From: Flavivirga eckloniae
GTDB taxonomy: Bacteria; Bacteroidota; Bacteroidia; Flavobacteriales; Flavobacteriaceae
DNA: 64,000 nucleotides
Direction of reading: 5' to 3'
Assembly (NCBI RefSeq): GCF_002886045.1
Contig: NZ_CP025791.1
Location: 3,487,001-3,551,000, forward strand
Each line of letters begins with the position of its first letter. Positions within the stretch are counted from its first letter, which is position 1. Made by a program: the position numbers and the translations under genes. Shown here piece after piece: positions 1-9,040 of the stretch. The notes beneath the pieces were generated by a model. That model saw only the letters and a list, made by a program, of their open reading frames with translations. It did not search any database and was not told where the DNA came from.

Positions 1-855
1 AAGCACAAATAATTCACCATTTTGTCCTTGCAATTTATAAGGACCTTGGTTTCCTTCCTGTGCAGTAAATTGGCTTCTCGTAAACTGACCACGTACAATA
101 GCTCCAGAAGCAAAAACATTAGTTCGATCGTTTTTACCTAGTTTGGCATTAATGGATAAGCCTTGAACACGCTTGGAAAAACTTGCAAAATAAGAACTGG
201 TGTTTTGCAAATCGATATCGCCAGCTCTAATATTCCAACGATCGCTAAACAATTCAATAAAAACCTGATCGAATTCATCCAAACGTTGCGAATAACCACT
301 TTCTTGTAATGGTATATTAGCATCTTGTATAGATGCTCTAAGCGATACTTTGTCGCTAAGCTTTCCGGTTATTTGAAGATCTAGTTCGCTATTTAGAACC
401 GAATTCTGGTTGTTTCCTATGGTAACTCCTCTTGAAATACTTCCAGAAGTTGTTAAGCCATCAAAAGGAGTAAAGTTTTTAGAATCGCTTGGTTGCGATA
501 GTTTGTATAGTTTTTCGAGATTATCGTTGGTTTCAACAATTACAGATTCATCTAACTGTTGGTAGGTTCTGGTTAAAAAATCGGGAAACCTTAAATAGTT
601 GATAATGACGGAATCGGTTTCAACAGGCTTTTTTAGAGTAAGTATGGCTTTTGAATAATCAACAGAGTAAAAGCTGGAATCGATAACTGTATTATCATTT
701 CTTTTAATTAAAAATGAGTTGGGGTTTATACTTACGCTATCTATACGAATAATATTTTTTACAGCAACTTTTATTGTTTTATAGTTTGAAGACGGTTCTT
801 GAGAAAATCCACAAAAACCAACTAAGAATATAAAAATTGATGCAATACACTTCAT
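1..855 (-). CDS. Large secreted/outer-membrane protein, N-terminal part only
   Basis: An open frame runs from an ATG at 855 down to base 1 without a stop, giving 285 residues of a protein that continues outside the window. It begins with a signal peptide (MKCIAS, then a hydrophobic run ending GFCGFSQ). Around residues 140-200 there is a pattern I associate with large SprA-like and related Bacteroidota surface proteins: SRGVTIGNNQNS, then ELDLQITGKLSDKVSLRASI, then IPLQESGYSQRLDEFDQVFI. These alternating polar/hydrophobic stretches suggest beta-structure. I do not know the function. It is divergent from the exonuclease III gene. The reading frame is certain; the family is only a resemblance from memory. 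Confidence 0.75.
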   Translation of the reverse strand, partial: MKCIASIFIFLVGFCGFSQEPSSNYKTIKVAVKNIIRIDSVSINPNSFLIKRNDNTVIDSSFYSVDYSKAILTLKKPVETDSVIINYLRFPDFLTRTYQQLDESVIVETNDNLEKLYKLSQPSDSKNFTPFDGLTTSGSISRGVTIGNNQNSVLNSELDLQITGKLSDKVSLRASIQDANIPLQESGYSQRLDEFDQVFIELFSDRWNIRAGDIDLQNTSSYFASFSKRVQGLSINAKLGKNDRTNVFASGAIVRGQFTRSQFTAQEGNQGPYKLQGQNGELFVL

Positions 856-1181
856 TTGATACTTAAACTACAAATAGCTTAAAATATTTTGTTATTAGAA
901 TTCGTTAGACTGGCTCTAATAACGAATATACTTCTTTTAAGGTAAACTTATAGGAGGCTCAACAAGTTAGCCATTATAAGTATACATTGAGCATGCTTGT
1001 ACCTGGTTCGGTAAAGTAGCAAATCAAAAAAATTAATTTATTTTGATGGTGTAAAAGTAGCGTATTATTTATTTTAGCTAGATGTAATAAACATCATTAA
1101 GGATTTTAATGTTTTTTACTACACAAATTGTATCTGTTTACAGCAGGCAAGTCCAACAATAAAAAAAACAACGTATATACA
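856..1181. other. Intergenic region between divergent genes
   Basis: About 325 bases with no convincing gene. It holds an imperfect palindrome near 892-926, where TTATTAGA pairs with TCTAATAA and, alternatively, ATTCGTTA pairs with TAACGAAT. A second pair, CTTATA/TATAAG, lies around 944-982. These could be operator or leader structures for either divergent gene. No tRNA, riboswitch core or strong promoter match was recognised. Confidence 0.4.
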
Positions 1182-1943
1182 ATGAAAATTATATCATATA
1201 ACGTAAACGGTATTCGAGCTGCAATAAATAAAGGTTTTATAGATTGGTTAAAAAGCGCAAACCCAGATGTGATTTGTCTACAAGAAATAAAAGCACAAAA
1301 AGAGCAGTTGGATATTGATGTTTTTGTAGAGGCTGGCTATAAATATAATTATTGGTTTAGCGCCCAAAAAAAAGGATATAGTGGTGTTGCAATTTTAAGC
1401 AAAATAGAACCAAATCATATAGAGTATGGCACGGGTATTGAGTCAATGGACTTTGAAGGTAGAAATTTGCGAGCCGATTTTAATGATGTATCTGTAATGA
1501 GCTTGTATTTACCTTCTGGAACAAACGACGCACGTTTAAACCATAAGTTGGAATATATGGATATGTTTCAGGATTATATAAACAATCTTAAAAAAGATGT
1601 GCCTAATCTGGTTATTTGTGGCGACTATAACATTTGCCATGAAGAGATAGATATCCATAACCCTAAAATGAAAGGTGTCTCAGGGTTTTTACCCGTAGAG
1701 CGCGAGTGGATTGGAAACTTTATTGATAGTGGATTTATAGATTCGTTTAGGTATTTAAATACAGAAACACAACAATACAGTTGGTGGAGTTACCGTGCTA
1801 ATGCTCGTGCCAATAATAAAGGTTGGCGATTAGATTATGCCATGGTAGCAGAACCGTTGCAAGAAAAGATAAAAAGAGCCGTTATACTATCCGAGGCAGT
1901 ACATAGTGATCACTGTCCGATTTTAGTGGAAATAGACAATTAA
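1182..1943 (+). CDS. xth: Exodeoxyribonuclease III
   Basis: Endonuclease/exonuclease/phosphatase-fold enzyme that cleaves abasic sites and removes 3' blocks in base excision repair. Visible motifs are YNVNG at the N-terminus, LQEIK (catalytic metal-binding Glu at about residue 35), a central GDYNICH carrying the Asp-Asn pair and a C-terminal SDHCPI with the catalytic His. The frame also opens with a TTG at 1128, but the family begins at MKIISYNVNG. I therefore place the start at the ATG at 1182, giving 253 residues, the normal length for the XthA/ExoA family. It stands 45 bases before the OmpA lipoprotein and could be co-transcribed with it. Confidence 0.93.
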   Translation: MKIISYNVNGIRAAINKGFIDWLKSANPDVICLQEIKAQKEQLDIDVFVEAGYKYNYWFSAQKKGYSGVAILSKIEPNHIEYGTGIESMDFEGRNLRADFNDVSVMSLYLPSGTNDARLNHKLEYMDMFQDYINNLKKDVPNLVICGDYNICHEEIDIHNPKMKGVSGFLPVEREWIGNFIDSGFIDSFRYLNTETQQYSWWSYRANARANNKGWRLDYAMVAEPLQEKIKRAVILSEAVHSDHCPILVEIDN

Positions 1944-1988
1944 AAGATAGATATAGTATATAACTAATAATAAATAGAATCCTAAAAA

Positions 1989-2948
1989 ATGATTAAAAAA
2001 ACCTTATTAGCAGTGTTACTCTTAACTTTTTTAGTGTCTTGTGTATCACCAAAAATATACAAGGAACTAGAAGAGAAGTACGGAGTTTTAAAGGAGGAAA
2101 ATAGAAAGCTTTCTGATGAGAACGATGCCCTTTTGAGTGCAAAAAATGCCGCAGAGAATGAATTGAAGCAAGTTAATAAAGCCTATGATGAAGCGATTCA
2201 GCAACGAGACAAATTACAGGCAGAGTACAATGCGGTAAAATCTAATTACGATAACTTAAAGAATTCGTATGATGCACTAGAGAAAAACAGTTCTAGAGCT
2301 ATAGCAAGAAACTCTAAAAAGAATAGAGAATTGTTAGCGCAATTAGAAGCGAAAGAACAAGCATTGGCTACCGAAAATGCACGTTTAGAAAAACTTAAGA
2401 AAGAATTGGAAGAACGGTCGCACCGCGTAGCAGAATTAGAAAAAGTGATAGCTTCAAAAGATGCTGCGTTAACACAGTTAAAAGATGCCATTTCTAGAGC
2501 TTTAACAGATTTTGAAGGTAAAGGTTTAACAATAGAACAGCGTGATGGGAAAGTATACGTGTCTATGGAGAATAAACTATTATTTGGTTCTGGTAGTTGG
2601 GCAGTAGGTACAGAAGGACGTAGAGCAGTACAGCAATTAGGAAGTGTGCTTGGTGATAATCCGGATATAGCTGTATTAATAGAAGGTCATACAGATAATG
2701 TGCCTTATAAAGGAAATACACATATAAGTGGTAACTGGGACTTATCTACAAAACGTGCCACAGCTATTGTAAAGATTTTAAAAGAAAATACCGCTATAAA
2801 CCCAGAGAATTTAATCGCAGCAGGTCGTGGAGAATTTGCGCCTATTGCTTCTAATGCAACACCAGAAGGGAAAGCAAAAAATAGACGTATTGAGGTTATT
2901 TTAACGCCAAAATTAGATGAGTTATCTAAACTGTTAAACGAAAACTAG
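1989..2948 (+). CDS. OmpA-family lipoprotein with coiled coil
   Basis: Envelope lipoprotein of 319 residues. The signal peptide ends in a lipobox LVSC with Cys18 as the lipidated residue. Residues about 25-170 are a long, highly charged heptad-like coiled coil. Residues about 195-305 form an OmpA C-terminal peptidoglycan-binding domain: LLFGSGSW, then LIEGHTDNVPY, NWDLSTKRA, AAGRGEF and NRRIEVIL. The probable role is tethering an outer or inner membrane surface to peptidoglycan. A strong hairpin terminator follows about 50 bases after the stop. Confidence 0.88.
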   Translation: MIKKTLLAVLLLTFLVSCVSPKIYKELEEKYGVLKEENRKLSDENDALLSAKNAAENELKQVNKAYDEAIQQRDKLQAEYNAVKSNYDNLKNSYDALEKNSSRAIARNSKKNRELLAQLEAKEQALATENARLEKLKKELEERSHRVAELEKVIASKDAALTQLKDAISRALTDFEGKGLTIEQRDGKVYVSMENKLLFGSGSWAVGTEGRRAVQQLGSVLGDNPDIAVLIEGHTDNVPYKGNTHISGNWDLSTKRATAIVKILKENTAINPENLIAAGRGEFAPIASNATPEGKAKNRRIEVILTPKLDELSKLLNEN

Positions 2949-2998
2949 ATATCAACAAATGTCATTGACATTTGATTTATAAATCTTAATATATTTTA

Positions 2999-3035
2999 AA
3001 CCTTTCAAGTTTTTAAAGAACTTGAAAGGTTTTTA
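2999..3035 (+). terminator. Rho-independent terminator after the OmpA gene
   Basis: Perfect inverted repeat with arms AACCTTTCAAGTT and AACTTGAAAGGTT around a 7-base loop, followed by a T run. It closes the xth/ompA transcription unit. Confidence 0.85.
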
Positions 3036-3163
3036 TCTTTACGAAATTAAATGACTGAAACTTAAGAAGCTTTTTACTGCTAAGATTTTTGACCAAACCG
3101 ATTAAAAATGGAAGCTTCAATTAAAAAGATTCCCTCCTTTATGGGAAAACCAAAAACATAAAG

Positions 3164-4201
3164 ATGAAATACACTACACTACCAAAAACAGATATAAAAG
3201 TTAGTAAAATATGCCTGGGCTCTATGACCTGGGGAAATCAGAATACAGAAGCCGAAGGCCATGAGCAGCTAGATTATGCTTTAGATCGAGGAGTGAATTT
3301 TATAGATACTGCAGAGTTGTACCCTGTACCGGCTACAGCGGAAACAAGTGGACGTACTAGCGAAATTATTGGTAATTGGTTACAAAAAACAGGTAATAGA
3401 AGTAAAGTGATTTTGGCATCTAAAATTGCAGGTCCTGGAGATTATACAGCTCATATTCGTAAAACAGGATTTAGCCCAGATGCTATTCGTGAGGCTATAG
3501 ATTTGGAATTAAAAAGATTGCAAACCGATTATATAGATTTATACCAATTACATTGGCCGGAGCGACAAACCAACTTTTTCGGACAACGTGATTATAAGCA
3601 CAACCCAAAAGATGCATGGAATGATAATTTTAATGAAATTCTTAATGCGCTTGATGAGCAAATAAAAGCAGGTAAAATTCGTCATGTAGGGGTGTCTAAC
3701 GAAAAAGCTTGGGGAGCTATGCGCTATTTGGAAGAATCGAAAACGCATAATTTACCTAGAATGATCACCATTCAAAATTCATATTCATTGCTTAACAGAA
3801 CTTTCGAAGGTGACTTGGCAGAGGTTTCCATACGAGAAGGTTTAGGCTTGTTGGTGTACTCTCCAATGGCATTTGGAGTGCTTTCAGGTAAATATATTAA
3901 AGGAACTGCCGCAGATAATGCGAGACTTAAATTATTTCCTAGGTTTGACAGATATAGCGGCGAGAATGCTACAGAGGCTACCAAACGTTATTTACAAATA
4001 GCCGAAAATCATAATATGACTTTAGCCCAAATGTCATTAGCTTTTGTAAATCAACAGCCTTTTGTAACGAGTAATATTATTGGAGCTACTAATTTAGAAC
4101 AGCTTAAAGAAAATATTGATAGTGCTGATATTACGCTTAGTGATGCTGTTTTGGATGAGATTAACGCAGTACATGCAGACATCCCAAATCCAGCGCCTTA
4201 A
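3164..4201 (+). CDS. tas: Aldo/keto reductase, Tas-like
   Basis: NADPH-dependent aldo/keto reductase of 345 residues, the same length as E. coli Tas. It matches the family pattern along its length: LGSMTWGNQN near the start, then QLDYALDRGVNFIDTAELYP with the catalytic Asp and Tyr. ILASKIAG carries the catalytic Lys, LYQLHWP the His, and SNIIGAT the C-terminal cofactor-binding stretch. The physiological substrate is not evident. The gene converges on the hybrid kinase and their stop codons overlap in the tetranucleotide TTAA at 4198-4201. Confidence 0.85.
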   Translation: MKYTTLPKTDIKVSKICLGSMTWGNQNTEAEGHEQLDYALDRGVNFIDTAELYPVPATAETSGRTSEIIGNWLQKTGNRSKVILASKIAGPGDYTAHIRKTGFSPDAIREAIDLELKRLQTDYIDLYQLHWPERQTNFFGQRDYKHNPKDAWNDNFNEILNALDEQIKAGKIRHVGVSNEKAWGAMRYLEESKTHNLPRMITIQNSYSLLNRTFEGDLAEVSIREGLGLLVYSPMAFGVLSGKYIKGTAADNARLKLFPRFDRYSGENATEATKRYLQIAENHNMTLAQMSLAFVNQQPFVTSNIIGATNLEQLKENIDSADITLSDAVLDEINAVHADIPNPAP

Positions 4202-6444
4202 TTTTGTAATTGCAAAGAGTATTTAATAAGTAGGTTATGTAGGTTTTTTATTTCTATTGGTTTAGAAATAAAATCGTCAATACCAGCTATGTTAGCCTGT
4301 TTTCTGTCGTCTGTATAGGCACTGGCAGAAACGGCAACGATTGGTACGGGGTTAGATTTAAATTTCTCGGTAGCTTTAATACTCTTAGTAGCTTCTAAAC
4401 CGTCCATTATAGGCATTTGTATGTCCATAAATACCATGTCGTAGTGTTTTTGGCTAAACTGCTCCACGGCTTCAATACCGTTGTTGGCATAGTCTATGGT
4501 TAAATTGAATTTGTTCAACATTAAACCCAGCACTTTTTGGTTCATGGCATTATCGTCTACTACCAAAACTCTAGTTGTATGCCCCAGTTTAGGTAAATTA
4601 TTAATTAAGGAATTAGAGGTTAACTTTGATGTGTCGTTATGCTCTTTTTTTAATTTTAAACTGAAATAAAACCGACTTCCTTTATTTATTGAAGTAGTGA
4701 ATTTTAATTCACTGCCCATTAAATTTGCCAATTCATTAGATATTGCTAAACCTAAGCCTGTCCCTCCAAATTTTCGGGTAGTTGATAAATCTACCTGTTC
4801 GAACGCCTGAAATATTTTTTTAGATTCTTCTTCATTCATGCCAATGCCAGTATCTTCAACAGAAAAATGGAAAATATCGTAGGTGTCATCTAATTTATCT
4901 TGTTTTATATCTAGTTTTACCCAGCCTTTTTTCGTGAATTTGATGGCGTTATTCAACAAGTTGATTATAATTTGATTTATTCTTATGCTATCACCAATAA
5001 TAAATCTTGAAGCTTGTGGTGATTTTTTAAAATTATAAATGAGTTCGATATTTTTTTCAGATGCTTGATATTTAAATATATTGATAAGCTGATTTAAGTC
5101 CTGATTTAGGTTTATTTTGGTTTGTTCCAATTCTAGTTTACCTGCAGAAATCTTGGAGTAATCAAGTATTAAGTTTATGAGCCCTAAAAGATGGCTGGAA
5201 GAGTAATTTGCAATTTCGAGCAATTTTATTTGTTCGTCATTTAATTTGGTTTGATTTAATAGGTTTAGAATCCCTATAATACCATTTAAAGGTGTTCTTA
5301 TTTCATGGCTCATATTTGCCAAAAAGCTGGATTTGTAAGCGGTAGTTCGCTCCAATTCTTCGATAGTTAACTTAAGGCCATCTATATTATCCAATAGGTT
5401 TTTCTTAAGCATATCGTAAGCTTTATACAAAAAGTTAACTTCTAGTATTTTAGATTCTTCGTTGCTATTAATGGCGTCGTACTCTTTAAATCCGGATTTT
5501 ATAAACTTATGTATTGATGCTTGTAACCGTTTTAAATCGCTAGTTAAAATTTGTGATAGATAGAAGATCAACAAAGTCATTAAAATTAAAATACCGGTAA
5601 ACGAAACCTTCACAAACCATGCAATATTAGAGTTTTTGTTTTCTATACCCTTTTGGGTAATCGCTTCAATATGATTTATCTTTTCGCGAATGGATTGATT
5701 GGTTTTAAGTATTTGTCCATATAAACCAGAGTCGTTAATACTTATGTCGTTCCCAATTTTAAGCTGTATTTGCGCTATATCGTTAAATAGTACTTTGTAC
5801 TTATTTAATGCGTTTTTCGTTTGTTCAATGTGGTTGTTTTTTGCAGTGAGCTGAGATATTAAAGTATTGAATTTGTTTATGTAGATACTATCCGACCTAA
5901 GTAAAAAATCTTTTTCATTACGTCTTAGTTGAAGAATTTTTTCCTTGGGAACAAGATTTAAATCTTCTATGCTATGGGCTACTTTTCGCATAGTACCAAT
6001 TCTTCCAAAATTGCGATAACCTAGTTTATAACGTTCAATTTTTATTCTTTTTGAGAGTGAATCCAGAAGATAGAATTCGTGTCTTAAATCGTTTATTGTT
6101 TTTGGATGTAGTGAGAATTTGTTTAACTGTAATTCTTTAAAAATAGAATCTAAACTTTCTTTGTGTAAAGAAATATTATTGATAAACGTATCGATATTGT
6201 CTTCTTCCTTTGTTTTGTAAAATTTAGGTGTTTTGTATCCGTAGAGTAAAAACGATTGAAAGTTCTTCTCGTTATTCGAAAAGTTAGACTCTAAATCGTA
6301 AATATTTGTAATTACTTTTTGTAAATCTTTTGTTTTCTTGTTGAAGTAACTATAGGCAATAAATAGTAATATAGTAACGGAAATAATGCTTAAAAAAGAT
6401 ACAATAATCTTAAACCTGTAAGATTTATAAAAGCTAAACTTCAT
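4198..6444 (-). CDS. Hybrid sensor histidine kinase with receiver domain
   Basis: Membrane-bound hybrid kinase of 748 residues. TM1 lies at about residues 12-33 and TM2 at about 275-298. They enclose a helical periplasmic region of about 240 residues with no domain I can name. The cytoplasmic part has a linker, a HisKA segment with phospho-acceptor His380 (NMSHEIRTPLNG), and an ATPase domain (NLLNNAIKFT, EDTGIGM, GGTGLGLAIS). A C-terminal receiver domain has VVDDN, phospho-acceptor Asp674 (VFMDIQMP) and a conserved Lys in ISKPIE. No output regulator lies nearby, so its target is unknown. Its stop overlaps that of the converging tas-like gene. Confidence 0.9.
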   Translation of the reverse strand: MKFSFYKSYRFKIIVSFLSIISVTILLFIAYSYFNKKTKDLQKVITNIYDLESNFSNNEKNFQSFLLYGYKTPKFYKTKEEDNIDTFINNISLHKESLDSIFKELQLNKFSLHPKTINDLRHEFYLLDSLSKRIKIERYKLGYRNFGRIGTMRKVAHSIEDLNLVPKEKILQLRRNEKDFLLRSDSIYINKFNTLISQLTAKNNHIEQTKNALNKYKVLFNDIAQIQLKIGNDISINDSGLYGQILKTNQSIREKINHIEAITQKGIENKNSNIAWFVKVSFTGILILMTLLIFYLSQILTSDLKRLQASIHKFIKSGFKEYDAINSNEESKILEVNFLYKAYDMLKKNLLDNIDGLKLTIEELERTTAYKSSFLANMSHEIRTPLNGIIGILNLLNQTKLNDEQIKLLEIANYSSSHLLGLINLILDYSKISAGKLELEQTKINLNQDLNQLINIFKYQASEKNIELIYNFKKSPQASRFIIGDSIRINQIIINLLNNAIKFTKKGWVKLDIKQDKLDDTYDIFHFSVEDTGIGMNEEESKKIFQAFEQVDLSTTRKFGGTGLGLAISNELANLMGSELKFTTSINKGSRFYFSLKLKKEHNDTSKLTSNSLINNLPKLGHTTRVLVVDDNAMNQKVLGLMLNKFNLTIDYANNGIEAVEQFSQKHYDMVFMDIQMPIMDGLEATKSIKATEKFKSNPVPIVAVSASAYTDDRKQANIAGIDDFISKPIEIKNLHNLLIKYSLQLQN

Positions 6445-6594
6445 TTAGGGGCTAGTACTAGTTGGTTTAGCTAAAAATATATAAAGCACATATATTTAAA
6501 GTTATCTTAATGTTAAATGAAAATTGTTTTTAATGTATTTAAAATCAACTTGTTGTGATATGTTGAAGAATAGCAATGAAGTGTGTATCAAATA

Positions 6595-6632
6595 AAAAAG
6601 TCCCTACTAAATGAATAGCAAGGACTTCTTTA
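6595..6632 (-). terminator. Hairpin terminator downstream of RNase G
   Basis: AAAGTCC pairs with GGACTT across a loop of about 18 bases, with A/T-rich tails on both sides. It lies immediately after the RNase G stop codon on the minus strand and before the kinase promoter region. Confidence 0.55.
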
Positions 6633-6633
6633 A

Positions 6634-8178
6634 TTATTTAATTTGATTACCATCTTTGTCAAAAAAATGATATTCTAGATATGTGTAAGCATCTCTTGGT
6701 AAAATTTTAACCCATTTTTTGTGTTCAAAAAACCATTTTGAACGTATAGATGGAAAACCTTTTGTTAAAAAGGCTGCTATAAAAGGGTGTGTGTTTAATG
6801 TCACCTTTTTATAGTCTTTTTTTAATAATTGATCAAGATCGTGTTTTACTTTTTGCACCAATCCTATGGGTGCTTCAATCTCAGAACCATTTAAACCGTT
6901 AGGATTTTCCTCACGGGTTTTTATGTTCATTTCTGGGCGAACACGTTGTCTTGTTATTTGTATCAATCCGAATTTACTAGGAGGCAAAATTTTGTGTTTT
7001 GCTCTATCATCTTTCATTTCGTCGCGAAGATGATTAAATAATTTTTGTCTATTTTCAGAATTAGTCATGTCGATAAAATCTACAACGATAATGCCTCCCA
7101 TATCACGCAAACGTAATTGGCGGGCCATTTCTGTAGCTGCTATTAAATTGACTTCTAATGCTGTGTCCTCTTGGTTACTGGCTTTGTTAGATCTGTTACC
7201 ACTATTTACGTCGATAACATGAAGTGCTTCGGTGTGTTCGATTACCAAATAGGCACCTTTAGCCATAGAGACGGTTTTACCAAATGAGGTTTTGATTTGT
7301 CTTTCGATTCCAAATTTTTCGAAAATCGGAACTTTAGACTGATACAATTTTACTATTGATTCTTTTTTTGGTGCAATTTCTTGCACATAATCTTTAATTT
7401 GAATGCAAAGCTCTTCATCATCAACATGAATACTTGTAAAGGTGTCATTAAATATGTCTCGTAGAATAGACGAGGCCTTATTCATTTCTCCAAGTACTTT
7501 ACTGGGATGATGTGCTTTATGTAGCTTTTTACACATTGCGGTCCAACGACCAAGCAAATTTTGTAAATCTTTATCTAGTTCAGCTACTTTTCTGCCTTGT
7601 GCTACTGTGCGCACAATAATGCCAAAACCTGGTGGAGTTATACTCTTTACCAATCTTTTTAGTCGATCTTTTTCTTCTCTGTCTTCTATTTTTTGAGAAA
7701 TAGAAATACGGCTGGAAAAAGGAACTAAAACAATATATCTGCCTGCAATAGAAAGCTCTGAGCTAATTCTAGGGCCTTTTGTAGATATAGGTTCTTTAAC
7801 TATTTGTACCAATAGCGATTGATTGGATTTTAAGACGTCGGCAATTTTGCCATCTTTCTCAATATCCTTTTCAAATGGGAAATCTTTTAAAGAGAAATCT
7901 TTTAGTTTACCTGTGCTTACACGTTTAGTGAATTTTAAAAGGGAAGGTAGTTTAGGCCCTAAATCATGATAATGCAAAAATGCATCTTTCTCATAACCCA
8001 CATTAACAAATGCGGCATTTAGACCAGGAACGGATTTTCTTATTTTGGCTATAAACACATCACCAACTGAAAAGTCGTTACTATCTTCGTCCTTCTGTAA
8101 TTCAATAAGTTTTCCATCTTTTAATAAGGCAAAATCAACATTGTCGGAACTAGATCGAATAATCAATTCTTTATCCAT
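6634..8178 (-). CDS. rng: Ribonuclease G/E family protein
   Basis: Single-strand endoribonuclease of 514 residues for rRNA and mRNA processing. An N-terminal S1-like RNA-binding region (VGDVFIAKIRKSVPGLNAAFVNVGYEKDA is split here: VGDVFIAK, VPGLNAAFVNVG) is followed by the catalytic core. HVIDVNSG and GGIIVVDFIDM carry the two metal-binding Asp residues. The CPxCxG zinc-link motif of E. coli RNase E/G is missing; the corresponding stretch reads TREENPNGLNG, without cysteines. The protein is the short RNase G type, without a degradosome scaffold tail. It lies downstream of the HU/small basic gene unit but is separated from it by a terminator and a leader of about 325 bases. Confidence 0.93.
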   Translation of the reverse strand: MDKELIIRSSSDNVDFALLKDGKLIELQKDEDSNDFSVGDVFIAKIRKSVPGLNAAFVNVGYEKDAFLHYHDLGPKLPSLLKFTKRVSTGKLKDFSLKDFPFEKDIEKDGKIADVLKSNQSLLVQIVKEPISTKGPRISSELSIAGRYIVLVPFSSRISISQKIEDREEKDRLKRLVKSITPPGFGIIVRTVAQGRKVAELDKDLQNLLGRWTAMCKKLHKAHHPSKVLGEMNKASSILRDIFNDTFTSIHVDDEELCIQIKDYVQEIAPKKESIVKLYQSKVPIFEKFGIERQIKTSFGKTVSMAKGAYLVIEHTEALHVIDVNSGNRSNKASNQEDTALEVNLIAATEMARQLRLRDMGGIIVVDFIDMTNSENRQKLFNHLRDEMKDDRAKHKILPPSKFGLIQITRQRVRPEMNIKTREENPNGLNGSEIEAPIGLVQKVKHDLDQLLKKDYKKVTLNTHPFIAAFLTKGFPSIRSKWFFEHKKWVKILPRDAYTYLEYHFFDKDGNQIK

Positions 8179-8503
8179 GTAGTTAATTTTTATCCATACT
8201 TTTTAGTTTGCAGTATACAGTTATTAGTTTACAGTTTTAATACCGGCAACAAAAACAATCAATAGCAACTTAATTGTACAGATGGATTATACATTATTTT
8301 TTATTTGGTAATAGAGATTTGTCCTCTATTATCAAACGTAACACCTTGATTGTTATTTTGATATGCATATCAATTTTTCAATGAAGGTATTCACAGGATT
8401 TTTTTAAATCCGTGGAGCTCATTGAAATTAATGAACTCATTTCAAAGAACGTGTTGTTTTTAAAACCAAAAGAAGTAGTTGAAATCTAACTACTTCTTTC
8501 GAT
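8179..8503 (-). promoter_or_regulatory. Long leader region of RNase G
   Basis: No gene seen. On the minus strand this would be the 5' leader of rng. It contains an inverted repeat of nine bases (TTTCAATGA at 8376-8384 and TCATTGAAA at 8419-8427) with an inner GGATTT/AAATCC pair, which together would form one extended hairpin. A minus-strand TACGTTTG at 8333-8340 fits the TAnnTTTG promoter element, but no TTTG partner was found at the right spacing. RNase E/G genes in other bacteria are autoregulated through their leaders; whether this one is regulated that way is inference. Confidence 0.4.
8468..8500 (-). terminator. Terminator after the small basic gene
   Basis: Twelve-base perfect inverted repeat, AAAGAAGTAGTT and AACTACTTCTTT, around the loop GAAATCT. 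It lies just beyond the stop of the 30-residue gene on the minus strand and ends the HU unit. Confidence 0.7.
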
Positions 8504-8596
8504 TTATTTTTTCTTTTTATGACGGTTAGCGCGTCTACGTTTTTTACGCTTATGCGTTGCTACCTTGTGTCTTTTACGTTTTTTACCACTTGGCAT
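8504..8596 (-). CDS. 30-residue very basic protein, probable ribosome-associated
   Basis: A short frame from the ATG at 8596 to a TAA at 8504 encodes 30 residues starting MPSGKKRKRHKVATHKRKK. The rest is likewise lysine, arginine and histidine; there is no acidic residue. It is placed 38 bases after HU and before a clear terminator, so it is very likely transcribed with HU. The composition is that of a small ribosomal protein such as bL34, bL36 or bTHX, but the sequence is none of these. I recall near-identical small ORFs in other flavobacteria and a small extra protein reported in a Flavobacterium ribosome structure. That link is from memory and unverified. Confidence 0.75.
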   Translation of the reverse strand: MPSGKKRKRHKVATHKRKKRRRANRHKKKK

Positions 8597-8634
8597 AAAT
8601 AGTGCTTTTTTTAATTAATAATTTATTTATTGTT

Positions 8635-8925
8635 TTACTTAACGTCAACATTTGTTTTAACGCCTTCAACAAAAACTTTTGCAGGTTTAAATGCTGGGAT
8701 ATTGTGAGCAGGTATTTTTATGGTTGTGTTTTTAGAAATGTTTCTACCAGTTTTTTCAGCTCTCGTTTTAATAATGAAGCTTCCAAAACCTCTTAAGTAA
8801 ACATTATCACCACTTTCTAGAGAAGTTTTTACTTCTTCCATAAATGTTTCTACAGTTGCTTGAACATCGCCTTTTTCAATTCCTAGTTTTTCTGAAATTT
8901 TTGCTACTAAATCAGCCTTCGTCAT
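8635..8925 (-). CDS. hup: HU-family DNA-binding protein
   Basis: Nucleoid protein of 96 residues, typical HU/IHF length. It begins MTKADLVAKISEKLG. The signature GFGSFIIKTRAEKTGRN marks the beta-arm base, and the arm contains the proline of KIPAHNIPAFKP that intercalates in the minor groove. It acts as a homodimer in this family. It is transcribed away from mutY, with a promoter-like element 50 bases upstream, and is followed by the small basic gene in the same orientation. Confidence 0.95.
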   Translation of the reverse strand: MTKADLVAKISEKLGIEKGDVQATVETFMEEVKTSLESGDNVYLRGFGSFIIKTRAEKTGRNISKNTTIKIPAHNIPAFKPAKVFVEGVKTNVDVK

Positions 8926-8974
8926 TTTGTTATTTTGTTTTTTAGGTTATATAATATATAAATTTAGAGGGATG

Positions 8975-9007
8975 CAAATATAGGAATTTAATATTCAATA
9001 TTTCAAA
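8975..9007 (-). promoter_or_regulatory. Promoter of HU
   Basis: On the minus strand a TTTG (9007-9004) and a TATATTTG (8982-8975) are separated by 21 bases. This fits the Bacteroidota TTTG/TAnnTTTG pattern with slightly long spacing, about 50 bases before the HU ATG. Confidence 0.55.
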
Positions 9008-9040
9008 CCTAATTCATTAAAATTTAAGATTATAAACGTT

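Noticed and set aside
138-323. 61-residue minus-strand ORF at the left edge
   Set aside because: It is out of frame with the long open frame that covers 1-855 on the same strand and that carries a signal peptide and family-like motifs.
1128-1181. TTG-initiated extension of exonuclease III
   Set aside because: The extra 18 residues are asparagine/lysine rich and not part of the family; the ATG at 1182 gives the canonical N-terminus.
8602-8796. Plus-strand ORF opposite HU
   Set aside because: Antisense shadow of HU; codon usage and composition are not protein-like (runs of Phe and Asn).
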